From the NCBI GenBank assembly GCA_019693395.1, contig JAAMXP010000213.1:25230-89229 (forward strand): a stretch of DNA of 64,000 bases, given 5' to 3'. This DNA is from Ettlia oleoabundans. Lineage: Eukaryota; Chlorophyta; Chlorophyceae; Chlamydomonadales. Below the pieces are notes generated by a model. That model worked only from the letters and a program-made list of their open reading frames with translations, searched no databases and was not told the DNA's origin. A program made the position numbers and the translations under genes. Positions 10,037-20,900 of this stretch are shown piece after piece (position 1 is the stretch's first letter; each line of letters starts with the position of its first letter).

Positions 10037-11692
10037 CTACTTGCCCCCGGTTGTCAAGAACAACGCAGGATCCACATGCCACTCTGCTAGGCAACCTTCC
10101 AGGCTGGCAGTCAGAAACGCCAAGCTGCCAGGGGCACTGCTGGGCAGCGGAACAATGCTGACAATGCAGTTTTGGTGTGGACCTTTGCTTTGCGTGCTGT
10201 AACTGTCCTCTATTTCTCCACTGCGCTTGCAATCGGCTGCTGCTGCTGCTGCTGCTGTTGAGGCTGCTCTTCCGCTTTTTATGGCTGCTGCTGCAGCTGC
10301 TTGCTTCTCAAAAAGCTTAATGCGAGCTGAAAGTGAGGCAGACTGAGGCCGGCTTCCTTGGCTGTCGCCTTGCTCAACGCCTGCAGGCTGAAAAAGCCGA
10401 GCAGAGTCAGGCACGACGTTGGCCAGCACTGGCTGCAGCAGAGTCGGGCATATTGTTTGCCAGCATTGGCTGCAAGGGCGCAATGCATGCATGCAGAAGC
10501 TGGCAAGCACATACGGCTCGCAATATCATTCCCCACAGTTGGCCACAGGCCAGGCTGGCTGGTTCTTGCGCACCTTGCAAGCTGCCCACATGCAGCCACT
10601 GGCCGTCGGGCTGACATGCAAACAGGAGCGGATGGAAGTCAAAGCCGCCTGCCACCAACAAGCTCTCTGTTAAAAACGCCAGGCATCTCAGTGGCAGGCC
10701 AGGCAGCTGCAGGTGCTGCAGGCGGCCCCCTGCTGCAGCATCCATACTGGCTGGGTCTTGCAAGTTGATGTCGGACAGCACAGTCAGCTGCGATGCATGG
10801 CTGGCAACTGCCAAAGAGGTGCCACTGGGAGAGAAGGCGACCGCCAAGCCCCAGCCACCAGGAAGCGCCAGTTCAAGCAGGAGGTCCCCAAATTTGCTGC
10901 TGCCAAGGGCTGCCGAGTCCACCAGCTCATCCACACCTACATCAGCAGTAACAGGGTTGAGGCCAAGTAGACTGCTTGGGAGCAGGCCCAACAACATGCT
11001 AGAAGTGAGGGCAGTGCCATGCATGCGGCAAGCAACGGTTGTCACAGTATTATCATAAGCTTAACTCCTTCCTGCCACCGCCTCGCTGCTGATCTCTTGT
11101 CCCACCACCATCCCTCACCTGGAATAACCGCATTGAACAAACGCAGCCGAGAATCTGTCCCTGTTGTCGCCAGCACTGCCCCTGATGGATGCCAGGCCAC
11201 TGCCATCACTGCTGATTGATGGGGCTTCTTGATAAGTCTGGGAGCCCACAACTCTTTATCCCCTGCCCAGTAAACAACATCTGCCACGTTTTCGCTGCCT
11301 CCAATTGCAAACTTTCGGCCGCAGGGTGCCCAAGCACAGCTCAGACCTGCCCGCTGCAGCTTTGTCACCACCAGTTCCGGCTCCCACCGGCTGCCACCTG
11401 CTACTGCCACGCGTGTCCACACGAAGCTGTTGCGATCGTGGCTGCTGCTTACGAGGCGCAGAGGCGGGGCACTGCCGTCCTTACTGCTGCTGCCGCTACC
11501 ACTGCTGCCAGTGGCAGCATAAAACTGCAGCCCACTGATTGTCGCCTCGTGGCCCTCTAGTTCTGCTAACATGTCCCATTCCGAACGCTGGAAAATGATG
11601 ATTTTATTCTCTGGCGTAGCGGTTGCGACAAGGTCCCCGTGAGCTGCCGCCGCAGAACAAGGATGACCGAGCCGGTGGACAGATGTGGCCAT
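10037..11692 (-). CDS. ARPC1: Actin-related protein 2/3 complex subunit 1 (ARPC1, WD40 protein)
   Basis: WD40 subunit of the Arp2/3 complex, which nucleates branched actin. Exons: 11692-11119, 10936-10574, 10380-10037; phases close, giving 426 residues. WD repeats match the ARPC1 order: ENKIIIFQRSEWDM, HEATISGLQF, SSHDRNSFVWT, WAPCGRKFAIGG, then LIKKPHQSAVMAVAWHPSG (the family's HIKKP...WHP segment), FGDLLLEL and GWGLAVAFSPSG, with the end HQNCIVSIVPL...EGCLAEWHV. An Ala-rich insertion from trinucleotide repeats sits before the last repeat, in the position of the ARPC1 insert. The second exon's acceptor (GATGTAG at 10937) was chosen because it restores both frame and spacing; the apparently longer open frame upstream of it is intronic. 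It is divergent from the SMPD4 homologue, 286 bp apart. A minus-strand TGTAA (10001-10005) lies 32 bp past the stop. Confidence 0.9.
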
Positions 11693-11978
11693 GATCGCCC
11701 TCTTATACGCATACACGCTGGAACAAGACGAAGAGGCACAAAACAAAAACAAAATTGTACGTTTGTTTGTAAACACAGTGCCGTGACGGGCGCCTTGGAG
11801 CTAGTACACAATCATCAGCAATAATGGCACCCCCCTGGTCCTTCAACCAGAGGTTGACAACTTCCTGAGAGCGAGTTGCACTCAGCAGTACACCACCTGG
11901 GCAGTACACATCCTCTTCTCTCTCATTCTAAGCCCTGGTGCCGGTTGTGGGGGTTGCAGCCGTAGGTCCAATCACTGA
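11693..11978. promoter_or_regulatory. Divergent promoter region, ARPC1 / SMPD4 homologue
   Basis: 286 bp between start codons, locally rich in AAAC/GTTT. No TATA box was recognised. Inferred from orientation. Confidence 0.4.
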
Positions 11979-14900
11979 GTGGGAGTCATGTCCTCTTGGG
12001 ACTACTCCACGCCTGCAGGCCTCGTGTCAATTCTCGACAACCCAAAATGGCCTGTCTCCAAAACTTGTCAAGCAGTCGAGGATTGCATAATCGCAAATAA
12101 GTGCGTTGTTTTTGATTTCGTGCTTCAAGTTTCATTGCGCGCCATCTGTTGCGGCCTCTGCCGTTCTGATGTGCCGGTAGAGAGCCTTTGAATTGTGTTA
12201 TGTAGTTGTTGAAACAGACTGCTGCATGTGGCCCCACAGCCGGTTGCCACACCCGCCATCACCCACCTCGCCTTCGGTGTTGCCGCCTTCCCTCTGCCTG
12301 TCACCTGCAGCGACAACCTGCGCGGCTTCTTTGAGCAGTGCTTTCCCACCCTGCTCAAGCGCCTCTTTGGCTACGATGGCACCAGTTGGCTGAACCTAGT
12401 GACACGGGTAATGCCTGCTGCTCTGTCAATAGCCCCTTCCACGGTGTCGCCCTTTAGAGCCAGTGCCATTGAGCCGAGCGTGACATGCAGATTGACACTT
12501 GCATTCATGTCCAGTTTGCACAACCAGCCTAAACTGAAACTGATCCTTCCTTTGCAGAGCCCCAAGGAGGCAGATGCTAGAGCGCTCCTCAAGCTGTTGT
12601 CCCCAACAGGGGTGCTGTTCACTGCTATGTACAATGCTGACGCGGACGGCTCCACGCAGTTCTTCTTCCCAAAGGAGCGCCTGCCCACGCATACACAGGT
12701 GCGTGTATGGTTCATGGGCACGCTCATAGCCAAGCAGCTGTCAGGCAGGCTGCAGCGGCTGCAGCTGGCAGGTCAAGGTGGGAGTGATGCCATAGGGTGG
12801 GGCAAATTGGGGCAACTGGACTGCTCACTGTATAATCCTCCAACAGTTGACTAGCGTTGCTGCTGCCCTACAAAGTCTCGCAGGTCAGATCATCCCGCTC
12901 TGTACCTTGCACTCAGGCGCTGCGCTGCTGCCTACTCTCATGCAGATGCTGCTGGCATCCCCCGCTGGGCGGGCTGAGCTGGAGCGCTGGCCACAGTATA
13001 GCCGGGGCGCTATTGTGTCGGATGCCTCGGGGCGTTGCCACGTCAAACTGGGTGTTTTCCAGTTCTTCCTCTGCTGGTTTGCTTTTTATGTGATCAAGGG
13101 TGACGGCAGCGGCATGGATGCCCAGGTCATGCGACCTCAGTCAGCGGGGCTCACCAACTCTGTGCGCAAGGTGGGGTCGGAGCACATCAGTTCACAGCGT
13201 GAGATGCGGATGCACTCGGAGGGTCATGGGTTGCCTTTTTTCCAGTGAGCCTGCCCAAGTAGCTGCCCTGACTCGTTTCTTGCCCTTTGGTGTTAAACTG
13301 AGTCTGTTGTGAGTCCCTTTCTGCCTGCTTGACCCCCGGGCTGACTCTTCGTGTGTGCAGGCTGCTGACCTGATCCACCTCACTCGCGGTGGGCGGGACA
13401 GTGAGGTGTTGCGGCACCCCTACTTGGCCACTTTGCGCCAGTTTCTGCTGGACCTCCTGCCCCGTCCCTCAACTGCAGGCCAGCTGACCGCAGCAGCCAC
13501 GCCCACCAAAGGTGCGCACAATTCTCCTTGTCCGGCATGTATCACCGGTTGTTGCGGCTGTTTTGAAACCTGCTCTGTGTGGCACATTTGCATGATCGTC
13601 ATCATCAGCGCCCCCATTTTGTCATTTGCCAGTCTGTGCCGCACTCCCTGCTAGCCACTCCCCTCTGCACCTGCCACATTCCCGCTTTTTTGCTGTCCGC
13701 AGTGGGCAGCAGCCCCTACTACCGCAACCCCACCGGCGGTGCCAAGCGCCAGCCTGAGGGTGCCACCCGGGGCGCCACTTTCTACAGCGTTGTCCTCGAG
13801 TTCTGGGTGACAGATGGCGACGAGCCGGTGCCGCTGGCAGCCACAGGTGGTGGCGCAGGCTCGCTGCCGGCGCAGCCCACGGCGGGAGCCTCCCTATGGT
13901 GAGAACGGGGGTGGGGGGGGGTGGGGGGGGGTGTCTCTGCTTGTTTGAGAGGGCTCTGAGGGCTGGCAAATTGTGCACTGTGCCAGGACACGTCTCCGAT
14001 TTCCAAAGTAGTGCCAAGGCATCATGTCTAACTTTGTTAAGGTTGCCTCATCCTAGCCAGCTTCTGCAGCGCCGGGCGTTTTTGTACGAATTATCTGCAA
14101 TGCTGAGCCTCCATGTCCCTACTCATACACATCGCAGCACTGACAAGTACCGTTGCTACCCTCCTTGCTGGCCCTCAGGGGCACCACTTATGAGCCTCCC
14201 TCTGAGGATTTGCTGGAGGCGCTGACAGAGCTCATCAAGTATGTGACTGTGACAGATGGCGGCAAGAAGCAGGCGGCACAGGGCACCACGCCCTGGCTGC
14301 CCATGGCACAGGTGCACACACTGCTGCCCCCCGCACTGGCAGCACAGCGTGCAGCCAGCGGCGCGCTGGGCGGCAGTGGGGTTGCATCAATGGCGGCGGT
14401 GCCTGTCATCATGGCGGGACCATCACGCTTGGGAGCGGCGGCACAGCCGGCAGCGCAGGCATTTGCTCGTCGCATGTACCGCTTCTTCCGCCGCGCCATC
14501 ACGCTATGGCCAGAGCAGCGCAGCATCAAACCGCTGCTGCGCTGCCTCCTTGCCTACCTTGCACCCTGGCGCACCTCTGGAGCAGCACCCACGCTGCTGC
14601 CGGGCGCAGCGGCAGCTGCACCGGGGCACAGCCACCTGGCTTCACACCTGACAGCTCAAGTCACCGACCTCGTGCATCGCGTACACTGGGCCGACGGCGG
14701 CAGGGGCGACAATGGCAGCGGGTGAGGACAGCAGAGCTGTTGCCATGCTAGTCAGGCAGAGACATCCCTGTGGCTCCACTGCTGTACCTGTATGATGCCT
14801 GCCACTGCCGCTACTGCCCTTCCTATGTCCACTAACAAAATGCCATTGGTTCTGCCAGCGCTCAATGTTGCCAACCAATGCTGTGTGCAGGTATGGGCCG

Positions 14901-17376
14901 CAGTGGGAAGCTCACGTTCTGTCCAACCTTCCCTTCTACCTCATGCTGCTGCCGCTCTTCCTGGAAACCAGCGTGCCCCGGGTGGAGGTGCGCTGCAACA
15001 GAAACACTCTCAATCTCCATGCGTCTCGCTGCGGACTTGCAATGCCAGTGCACAGTGGGGACGCTCTGAATGGGGCGCATGACGCCAGCGCTTTGCCCTG
15101 CTGGCCCCGCTGCAATTGCACTGCGTCAAGTTTGTTTATTCCTATGTCGTGTATGTGACTTAGCCTGGTTGCTGCCCTTCCAATCTCCCCCAGTGCCAGT
15201 GCAGGACTATTTTTTTCTTTCGCCTGCATTGCCCTTTCACTTTCCCCTTGTCGCTGTTCTTCCCGTAACCCGCAGGTGCGCGGCGAGTCTGCTGCCCAGG
15301 ACCTGGTGACCGTGTTTGGGGTGCTGGAGGGTGCACCAGAGCTGCGGAATGTGCTGCAGCAGGTGGAGCGGGATCTGAACAAGTATGCGGGTGAGCATAC
15401 GTCTCTGCATTTGTTCCCATCTGCAACTTTGTGGTAAGCGTATGAGGGTGGTAGAGCGGAGATGCGCAGCCCTTGGCTGGCATTTGGGGCCACACGTCCT
15501 GCAGATGCCCTGCTGCTGTGCTGATGGTGGGAGAATCCCACAGTGCGGAAGGCATGGGCTATCAGGATGGTTGGGGATGTTGAAACGTCGGCTGCTCAAC
15601 CCCCACATCCCTATCTCTTCCACATCCTGCGTTGCCGGAGCCAACACCACTGTGCCCCTGGCATGCCTGCTACCCTTCTGTTGGCCTGGGTGACAGCCCA
15701 ACACTCACCCCACCCCATGCAACACCTCCTCTCCCACCTTGGCAGCCTCTCAGCCGCGTCGTGCGGACGGAGCCTATGGCGAGCTGCTGCCATGGCTGCT
15801 GGAGCAGAGCCAGGACTGGGAGATTGCAGCCACAGCCAACTACGCTGGCGAAACTCCGTTGGTGCGGGTGAGTGACGCATCAACCGGCACCAACCCGACA
15901 CTTACCTCGAGAGTCACCAGCGCCCAACATGGTCTGGTGCCTCTGATTGTAGCGCTGCCAGGTGGAGCCGACTGCTCGCCTAGCTAGCACATACTCCCTG
16001 CAGATTGCTTCCTCATGCACTCTCCCCTTCCGTGCCATCACCAGCGAGTGCACACATGTCGACCGACCCATTTCTCTGCCCTGCTCTCCCGCCTGCCCTT
16101 CCGCACAGAACACCGTCTCCACCTTCGCCCTCTTCTCCACTGCCGAGGGGGGCGCTGCGTACGTGGCAAGGGACCTGCTCGAACTTTCCTCTCACATTTT
16201 CAAGCCAGACGTGCAGCGCCGCCTCTGCCGCTGCCTGGAGTCCAGCCTGCCGCTGCGTGCGCTGCCGGCTGCTGCAGCCGAGGCGGGCTGTGCGATGGAA
16301 GCAGCGGTGTATGACGAGGCGGTGCCGGTCAGTTGCATGATTTGTTTTTCGCATTCATTGGGATTCTTGTGTTGTGCTTGAGCCGTGCTTGTGTGTGCAA
16401 GTGTGGAAGGAGTGATGGTGGGCTGTTCATCCGCCGCCTTTTTGGCTGGGCCTTACCAACACAAGACTATCCTGCAGGTGTCCGCTTCCGACGCACTTTT
16501 CCCCTTGCCTCATCGTCTTGCTGGCCTGTTCTGCCCTTGCTGCTTGCAGCGTCTGCCCAAGAGCAGCTGGCGGGACGTGCAGTTCAGGGGTGACCCCATG
16601 CTGCGCCCCATCTCCTCCTATGAGATTGGCCTGCTGGTGCGGCTGCTGGTGGCGCTCAGCGGGAGGCTCAATGCCACTCTGGGGCTAAACAGCTGGCAGC
16701 AGCGGCAACCAGGGGCAGCGGGGGTGGAGGGAGTGGAGGAGCCACCTGAGAATAGGCTACAGGTGGGGCATCTGTTTAGCATCACTGTCTGCATTTGCTT
16801 TGCTCCGCTCTCGTTCATTTACCTTGATGAAGCAAAGCCCACCACAGCACCCATTAGGCTGAAAGGATGCTGTGGTGGGCTTTGGCATTGGTAGTCACTT
16901 GCGTCCGACAAGGGGCAACAAGCTCCTGACTGGTTCTCAATGTGCACCCACCTGGCCCTGCCCCCTGCACGATAGCTATCCACTCCTTGCCGCTGGAATG
17001 ACACTGCGATCTGCTGCACACCACCTTGCCCCACTTGCCTGTCTTGCACTGAGCTGTTCACATCATCCTTTCCCGCACCAGCACTTGCCATGCAAACTCC
17101 CCTCCCTTCACCACACTTCACTTGCAGGAGCTGCTGGCTCGGCTGCGGCGCCGCGGCTGGCGCATCAACCTTCGCCCGCTGGCAGATTTGCGAAACCTCG
17201 CGTGGATACCTATTCTGGTGTTCCTCTGTATCCACATGCTGCGTTTCATGGTGTGGCTGGTAACTGCGGTGGTCACCGGCGCTGGGGAGGCGGCGGCTGG
17301 CGCTTATGGGCAGCAGCAGCAGCAGCAACAGCAACGAAATTACCAGCATCAAAGGCAGCAGCACCACCACCGCTAG
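11979..17376 (+). CDS. SMPD4-type (nSMase3, PF14724) sphingomyelin phosphodiesterase homologue
   Basis: Thirteen exons: 11979-12100, 12311-12407, 12558-12698, 12847-13170, 13361-13511, 13703-13898, 14179-14721, 14891-14987, 15276-15390, 15746-15867, 16109-16327, 16550-16762, 17128-17376; all phases close, giving 862 residues. It resembles animal SMPD4 along its length: the LRGFFEQCFPTLLKRLFGY block near the N-terminus, VKLGVFQFFLCWFAFY, a central RRMYRFFRRAITLWP...LLRCLLAYLAPWR block, and RGDPMLRPISSYEIGLLVRLL (the family's QGDPELQPIRSYEI). A C-terminal membrane helix (WIPILVFLCIHMLRFMVWLV) is followed by a Gln/His tail. SMPD4 is an ER/nuclear-envelope protein whose catalytic chemistry is debated; the substrate in algae is unknown. 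ATG 11988 is an in-frame alternative start. Intron 6 carries a strong G tract. TGTAA follows at 17500. Confidence 0.88.
13907..13931 (+). repeat. G-tract array, possible G-quadruplex
   Basis: Runs of 5, 9 and 9 G separated by single T begin about 9 bp after the exon 6 donor of the SMPD4 homologue, on the transcribed RNA sense strand. Confidence 0.7.
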
Positions 17377-17963
17377 CACCTGGCGTGGGAGCGGCAACTA
17401 CCACATCTGTTACTATGAGCGGAACTGCAACGTTGAATGCGTTTCATGCTCGGCTGGTGTATTGTGAAATATGCTGGTGCTGATGCTGCTTGTTTTGCGT
17501 GTAACAAGCAATGAACTAAGCGTTGCCTCGTATCAGCTTGGGAGCGGATCCTGCAGGCGGCAAGGTGGCCTGCATCTGCTGTTGCAGCTTAGCGCAAAAA
17601 TTGTGTGGGCCTGCCCGCTATGCAACATGGCTGTTCAACCCCTGGTCCCACGCGCTGCACTCTTGCAACAATGCAGGGTATCTGGTTATGCGAAGGGCAC
17701 AGCAGTAGCACACAGAGTTTCAAGCAGTGCTTATGAACCTGCAAAGTCTTGAATGGCTTGCGCCACCTGCTATGCGCGCTGGGTGCATTGAATATCAATC
17801 CAACCACAAACCCGCCCCTCGGGATCCCCGCGCAGGGCTATTCGCGCTGGTGAGTGTTCCTTGCGCACCACCCACCCTCCAGAGCGGCCTGCACTGGGCG
17901 GTGTTACTCGTCGATCCTTTCGAAGCTGACAATGTGCGCTTGAGTGCAACCAGGCGAGGAGCT
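17377..17963. other. 3' UTR of SMPD4 homologue and upstream region of SBNO
   Basis: 587 bp without a recognised exon. TGTAA at 17500-17504 marks the upstream gene's end; the rest is SBNO promoter and 5' UTR. Confidence 0.5.
17500..17504 (+). terminator. Poly(A) signal TGTAA
   Basis: 124 bp after the SMPD4-homologue stop codon. Confidence 0.55.
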
Positions 17964-20900
17964 ATGGACTATTCGCAGCTGATAATAGATGCCCAAAATC
18001 GGCTGCGGCAACACACCGCCGGGCTGCTCACCCAGGGCTTCACCGGGGAGCAGCTCAAACACGCGGTGTACAGTGCCGCCGTCCAGCTCAGACTTCCGCT
18101 GACGTTGATTCCAGCAGATGTTCACGTGCAATTCACGCAGCCTGAGCAGCTGCAGCCAGCAGTGGCTGCACCGCCTCGTCACCAGCGGCCGGCAGCTGAC
18201 ACTGTGCTGCCCCAGGCGCCTGTTGCTGGTATGCCAGCGGGAGCGCTGCAGAGTTACGTCAATATGGCCCGCATGATGGGTGCGCCGGGCTTTTCGGCTG
18301 CTGCGGCTGCTGCTGCAAAGGACGCCACAAGGGGCATGCCGCAACCTGCCTCTGGGCAGGGGTCCTTCTTGCAACAAATCCAACAGATGCAGCAGCTACA
18401 GCAAATGCAACTACAGTCCCTTAGGTCTGACTCCTCCAACGAAACCACATCCGCGGCGGCAGCAGCAGTTTTAATGGCACCACAGAAGAAAAAGAAGCGG
18501 AGGTCGGAAGCGGATGGTTCAGCGGGGGCAGCCGCTGCTGCTGCTGGTCAGGCAGGGGAGCCCCCGGTGGAGCTTGAGGAGGAGGATGAGGCAGCAGAGG
18601 AGGGGCAGGCAGTGGTGAGCGGGCAGGAATTCTGTGATATGGCGATAAGTGGCACTATGATGGTTTTTATCTTATAGCATGGCGGCAAAATGCAACATAT
18701 CTAGCTTGGGACAGTGCTCCATTAAGTACACAAGAAAGCCTGTTGAGTGTGTGTGCCGTGTTTTGTCTAATATTTGCGGTGCAGGGAACAGACGAGAATG
18801 AAGACGGGCACACAGTAAGCAACATGCAGCACCCACCTGGCCACAGCTGTTGTCACAGCATCATGCTGCGTTAAAGCGCTCATTACATGATATGCTGCAC
18901 TTCTTTCATCTATGGCTTCTTCCTTCGCAATCAACATTGTCCTACAGCACCCATTTGCCATTGTAACTCATTCATCTTCATTCAGCATGCAAATCTATAT
19001 GCTGACACATTGCCATGCCTTTCTTCCCTGCATCGACCTGCCCTGCCGTCTTCCAGTATGCCGAGTACAGAGCCATGCAGATCCGTGCCATACACCCAGA
19101 CATCATGGGGCACCCAGGTGGGTGCTTGGCTTTCTTTCTGGTGAATCCAGGGGGGGATAGGCAGCGCCATGTTTGACTACATATGCAGGGGTCTTGAATT
19201 TCTTGCGCTGGTAGCGAGATGTGTTGGCCAGGGTGGCTTTCCGAAACAAGCAACTAGTGAGAAAGCGCTCAACTGATCATTTCAAATGGTGTCCATCGCT
19301 GTTTCACTTTCTTCCTCTGGTTTTCAGACCCTCTAGTGGAGACTGCATCGCTAGCATCCGTGCCGCTGCCTCCCCCTTCCTTCCAACATAGTCTGCATGA
19401 CTGCGTGGCCAACAAGCTGTTGAGCGACGCGCAGCTGGAGACAATTGTAAGCAAGCCGCTTGTGGATGTGTGCTGTGTTGGTGTCAAAGTGTCGGTGGAT
19501 GCGGGCTTTCCAAGCCCTAGCCAGAACTCCTGTCAGCTGCTGGCATGGAGTTGAGGGGGCTACAAGTGGCCCTGCATTGGCGAGCGGCCCGCTTCATGCA
19601 GGCCAACCTTGTTGCTCCAACCTGCTATCGTTGAAAACAAGTCAGGCACGTGCACACCACAACTCACACTTCCTGTGCACCTGTCTTTGCTCCAGGTGTA
19701 TGCCAACATGAAGTACAACGGGGCCCGGCTGCCAGATGGCAAGCGGGCAGGGTTCTTCCTGGGAGACGGTGCGTGCCTTGCCGCCCTGAGTCATTCAACA
19801 TGATGCTGGTTGCCTTACTGTGCAGTGCGGTATGGCAGTCATCAACCCAGTTATTGTTATGTCAGGTGCATAGCAGTGCGATGGGCTGCTCTCACCCCAC
19901 TCTTCAACATGTCAAGCATCATCCAACTTGCCCCATTCAGGTGCGGGCGTGGGCAAGGGACGCCAAATCGCCGGTCTAATCAAGCAGCACTGGCACGATG
20001 GGGGACGGCGCATTCTGTGGGTGTCTGTCAGCGCCGACTTGCGACATGATGCCGCCCGAGATATGAAAGATGTGAAGGCGGCCAACATCCCCATCTGCCC
20101 AAGGGTGCGCCAACTGCGCTCCTGTGCCGCCATCACACGTGCACCGCACCTTTGCCTGTGCTTGTCTTTCACGCCGTTGAGCAGGACTTGCCCTGCGCTA
20201 TTTCATGAACAATTGTGCTTCTCACTGGTGCCGCGGTCCACATTTTATCCCCTGCCGCACTTGGCGTTTAGGGTAGCGAGTCGGTGCCCACCGGCCGTGG
20301 GCTGGAGAAGTTTGGTGACGGTTGCCTTTTTGTCACGTACTCCCTGCTCATCTCTGGGTTGGGCAGCCGCAAGGCTAAAGGGGAAGCTGAGGAGGAGGGG
20401 CAGGAAGGAGCTTCACGCTTGGACCAGGGACGCATACCGTAAGTTTTGGGAATGCTGACGACATGAGAGCGGGCTTGGTCACATGCATGATGCAAACAAA
20501 GGCAGCACTGAACGCATTGCATGAACACTCGTGATGTTGACAGTATTGCTCTAGCAACCCCAAACTCCCTTGCCATACACTTTGTTGTTGAGAACCGGGT
20601 GCTTAGCGCACGTATGCCTGTGCCTGATCCGTCTGCAGGGTGCCTGCGGGCAGCCGGCTGGCACAGATTGTGGGCTGGCTCAGGGGCTCCAAGCAGGCGC
20701 CGCTGATCGTGTTTGATGAGGTCAGTGGTTGTTTCATTCACACGTTGACAGGGCTGCAGTGGTTTGCATGTTGATGCTGCCATAGCTTGGCACAGAGGGC
20801 AGCAGGCTTGCAAGATGCCTTTTTGAACGAGGTTCATGTGTGAAACAAACTCTTGTGTTTCCCAACACAACTGCGAGTGTTGCAGTGCCACAAGGCCAAG

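Noticed and set aside
10937..11045. Open frame extending ARPC1 exon 2 upstream to 11045
   Set aside because: Using it breaks the splice phase from exon 1 and inserts unconserved residues; the AG at 10937 restores frame and family spacing.
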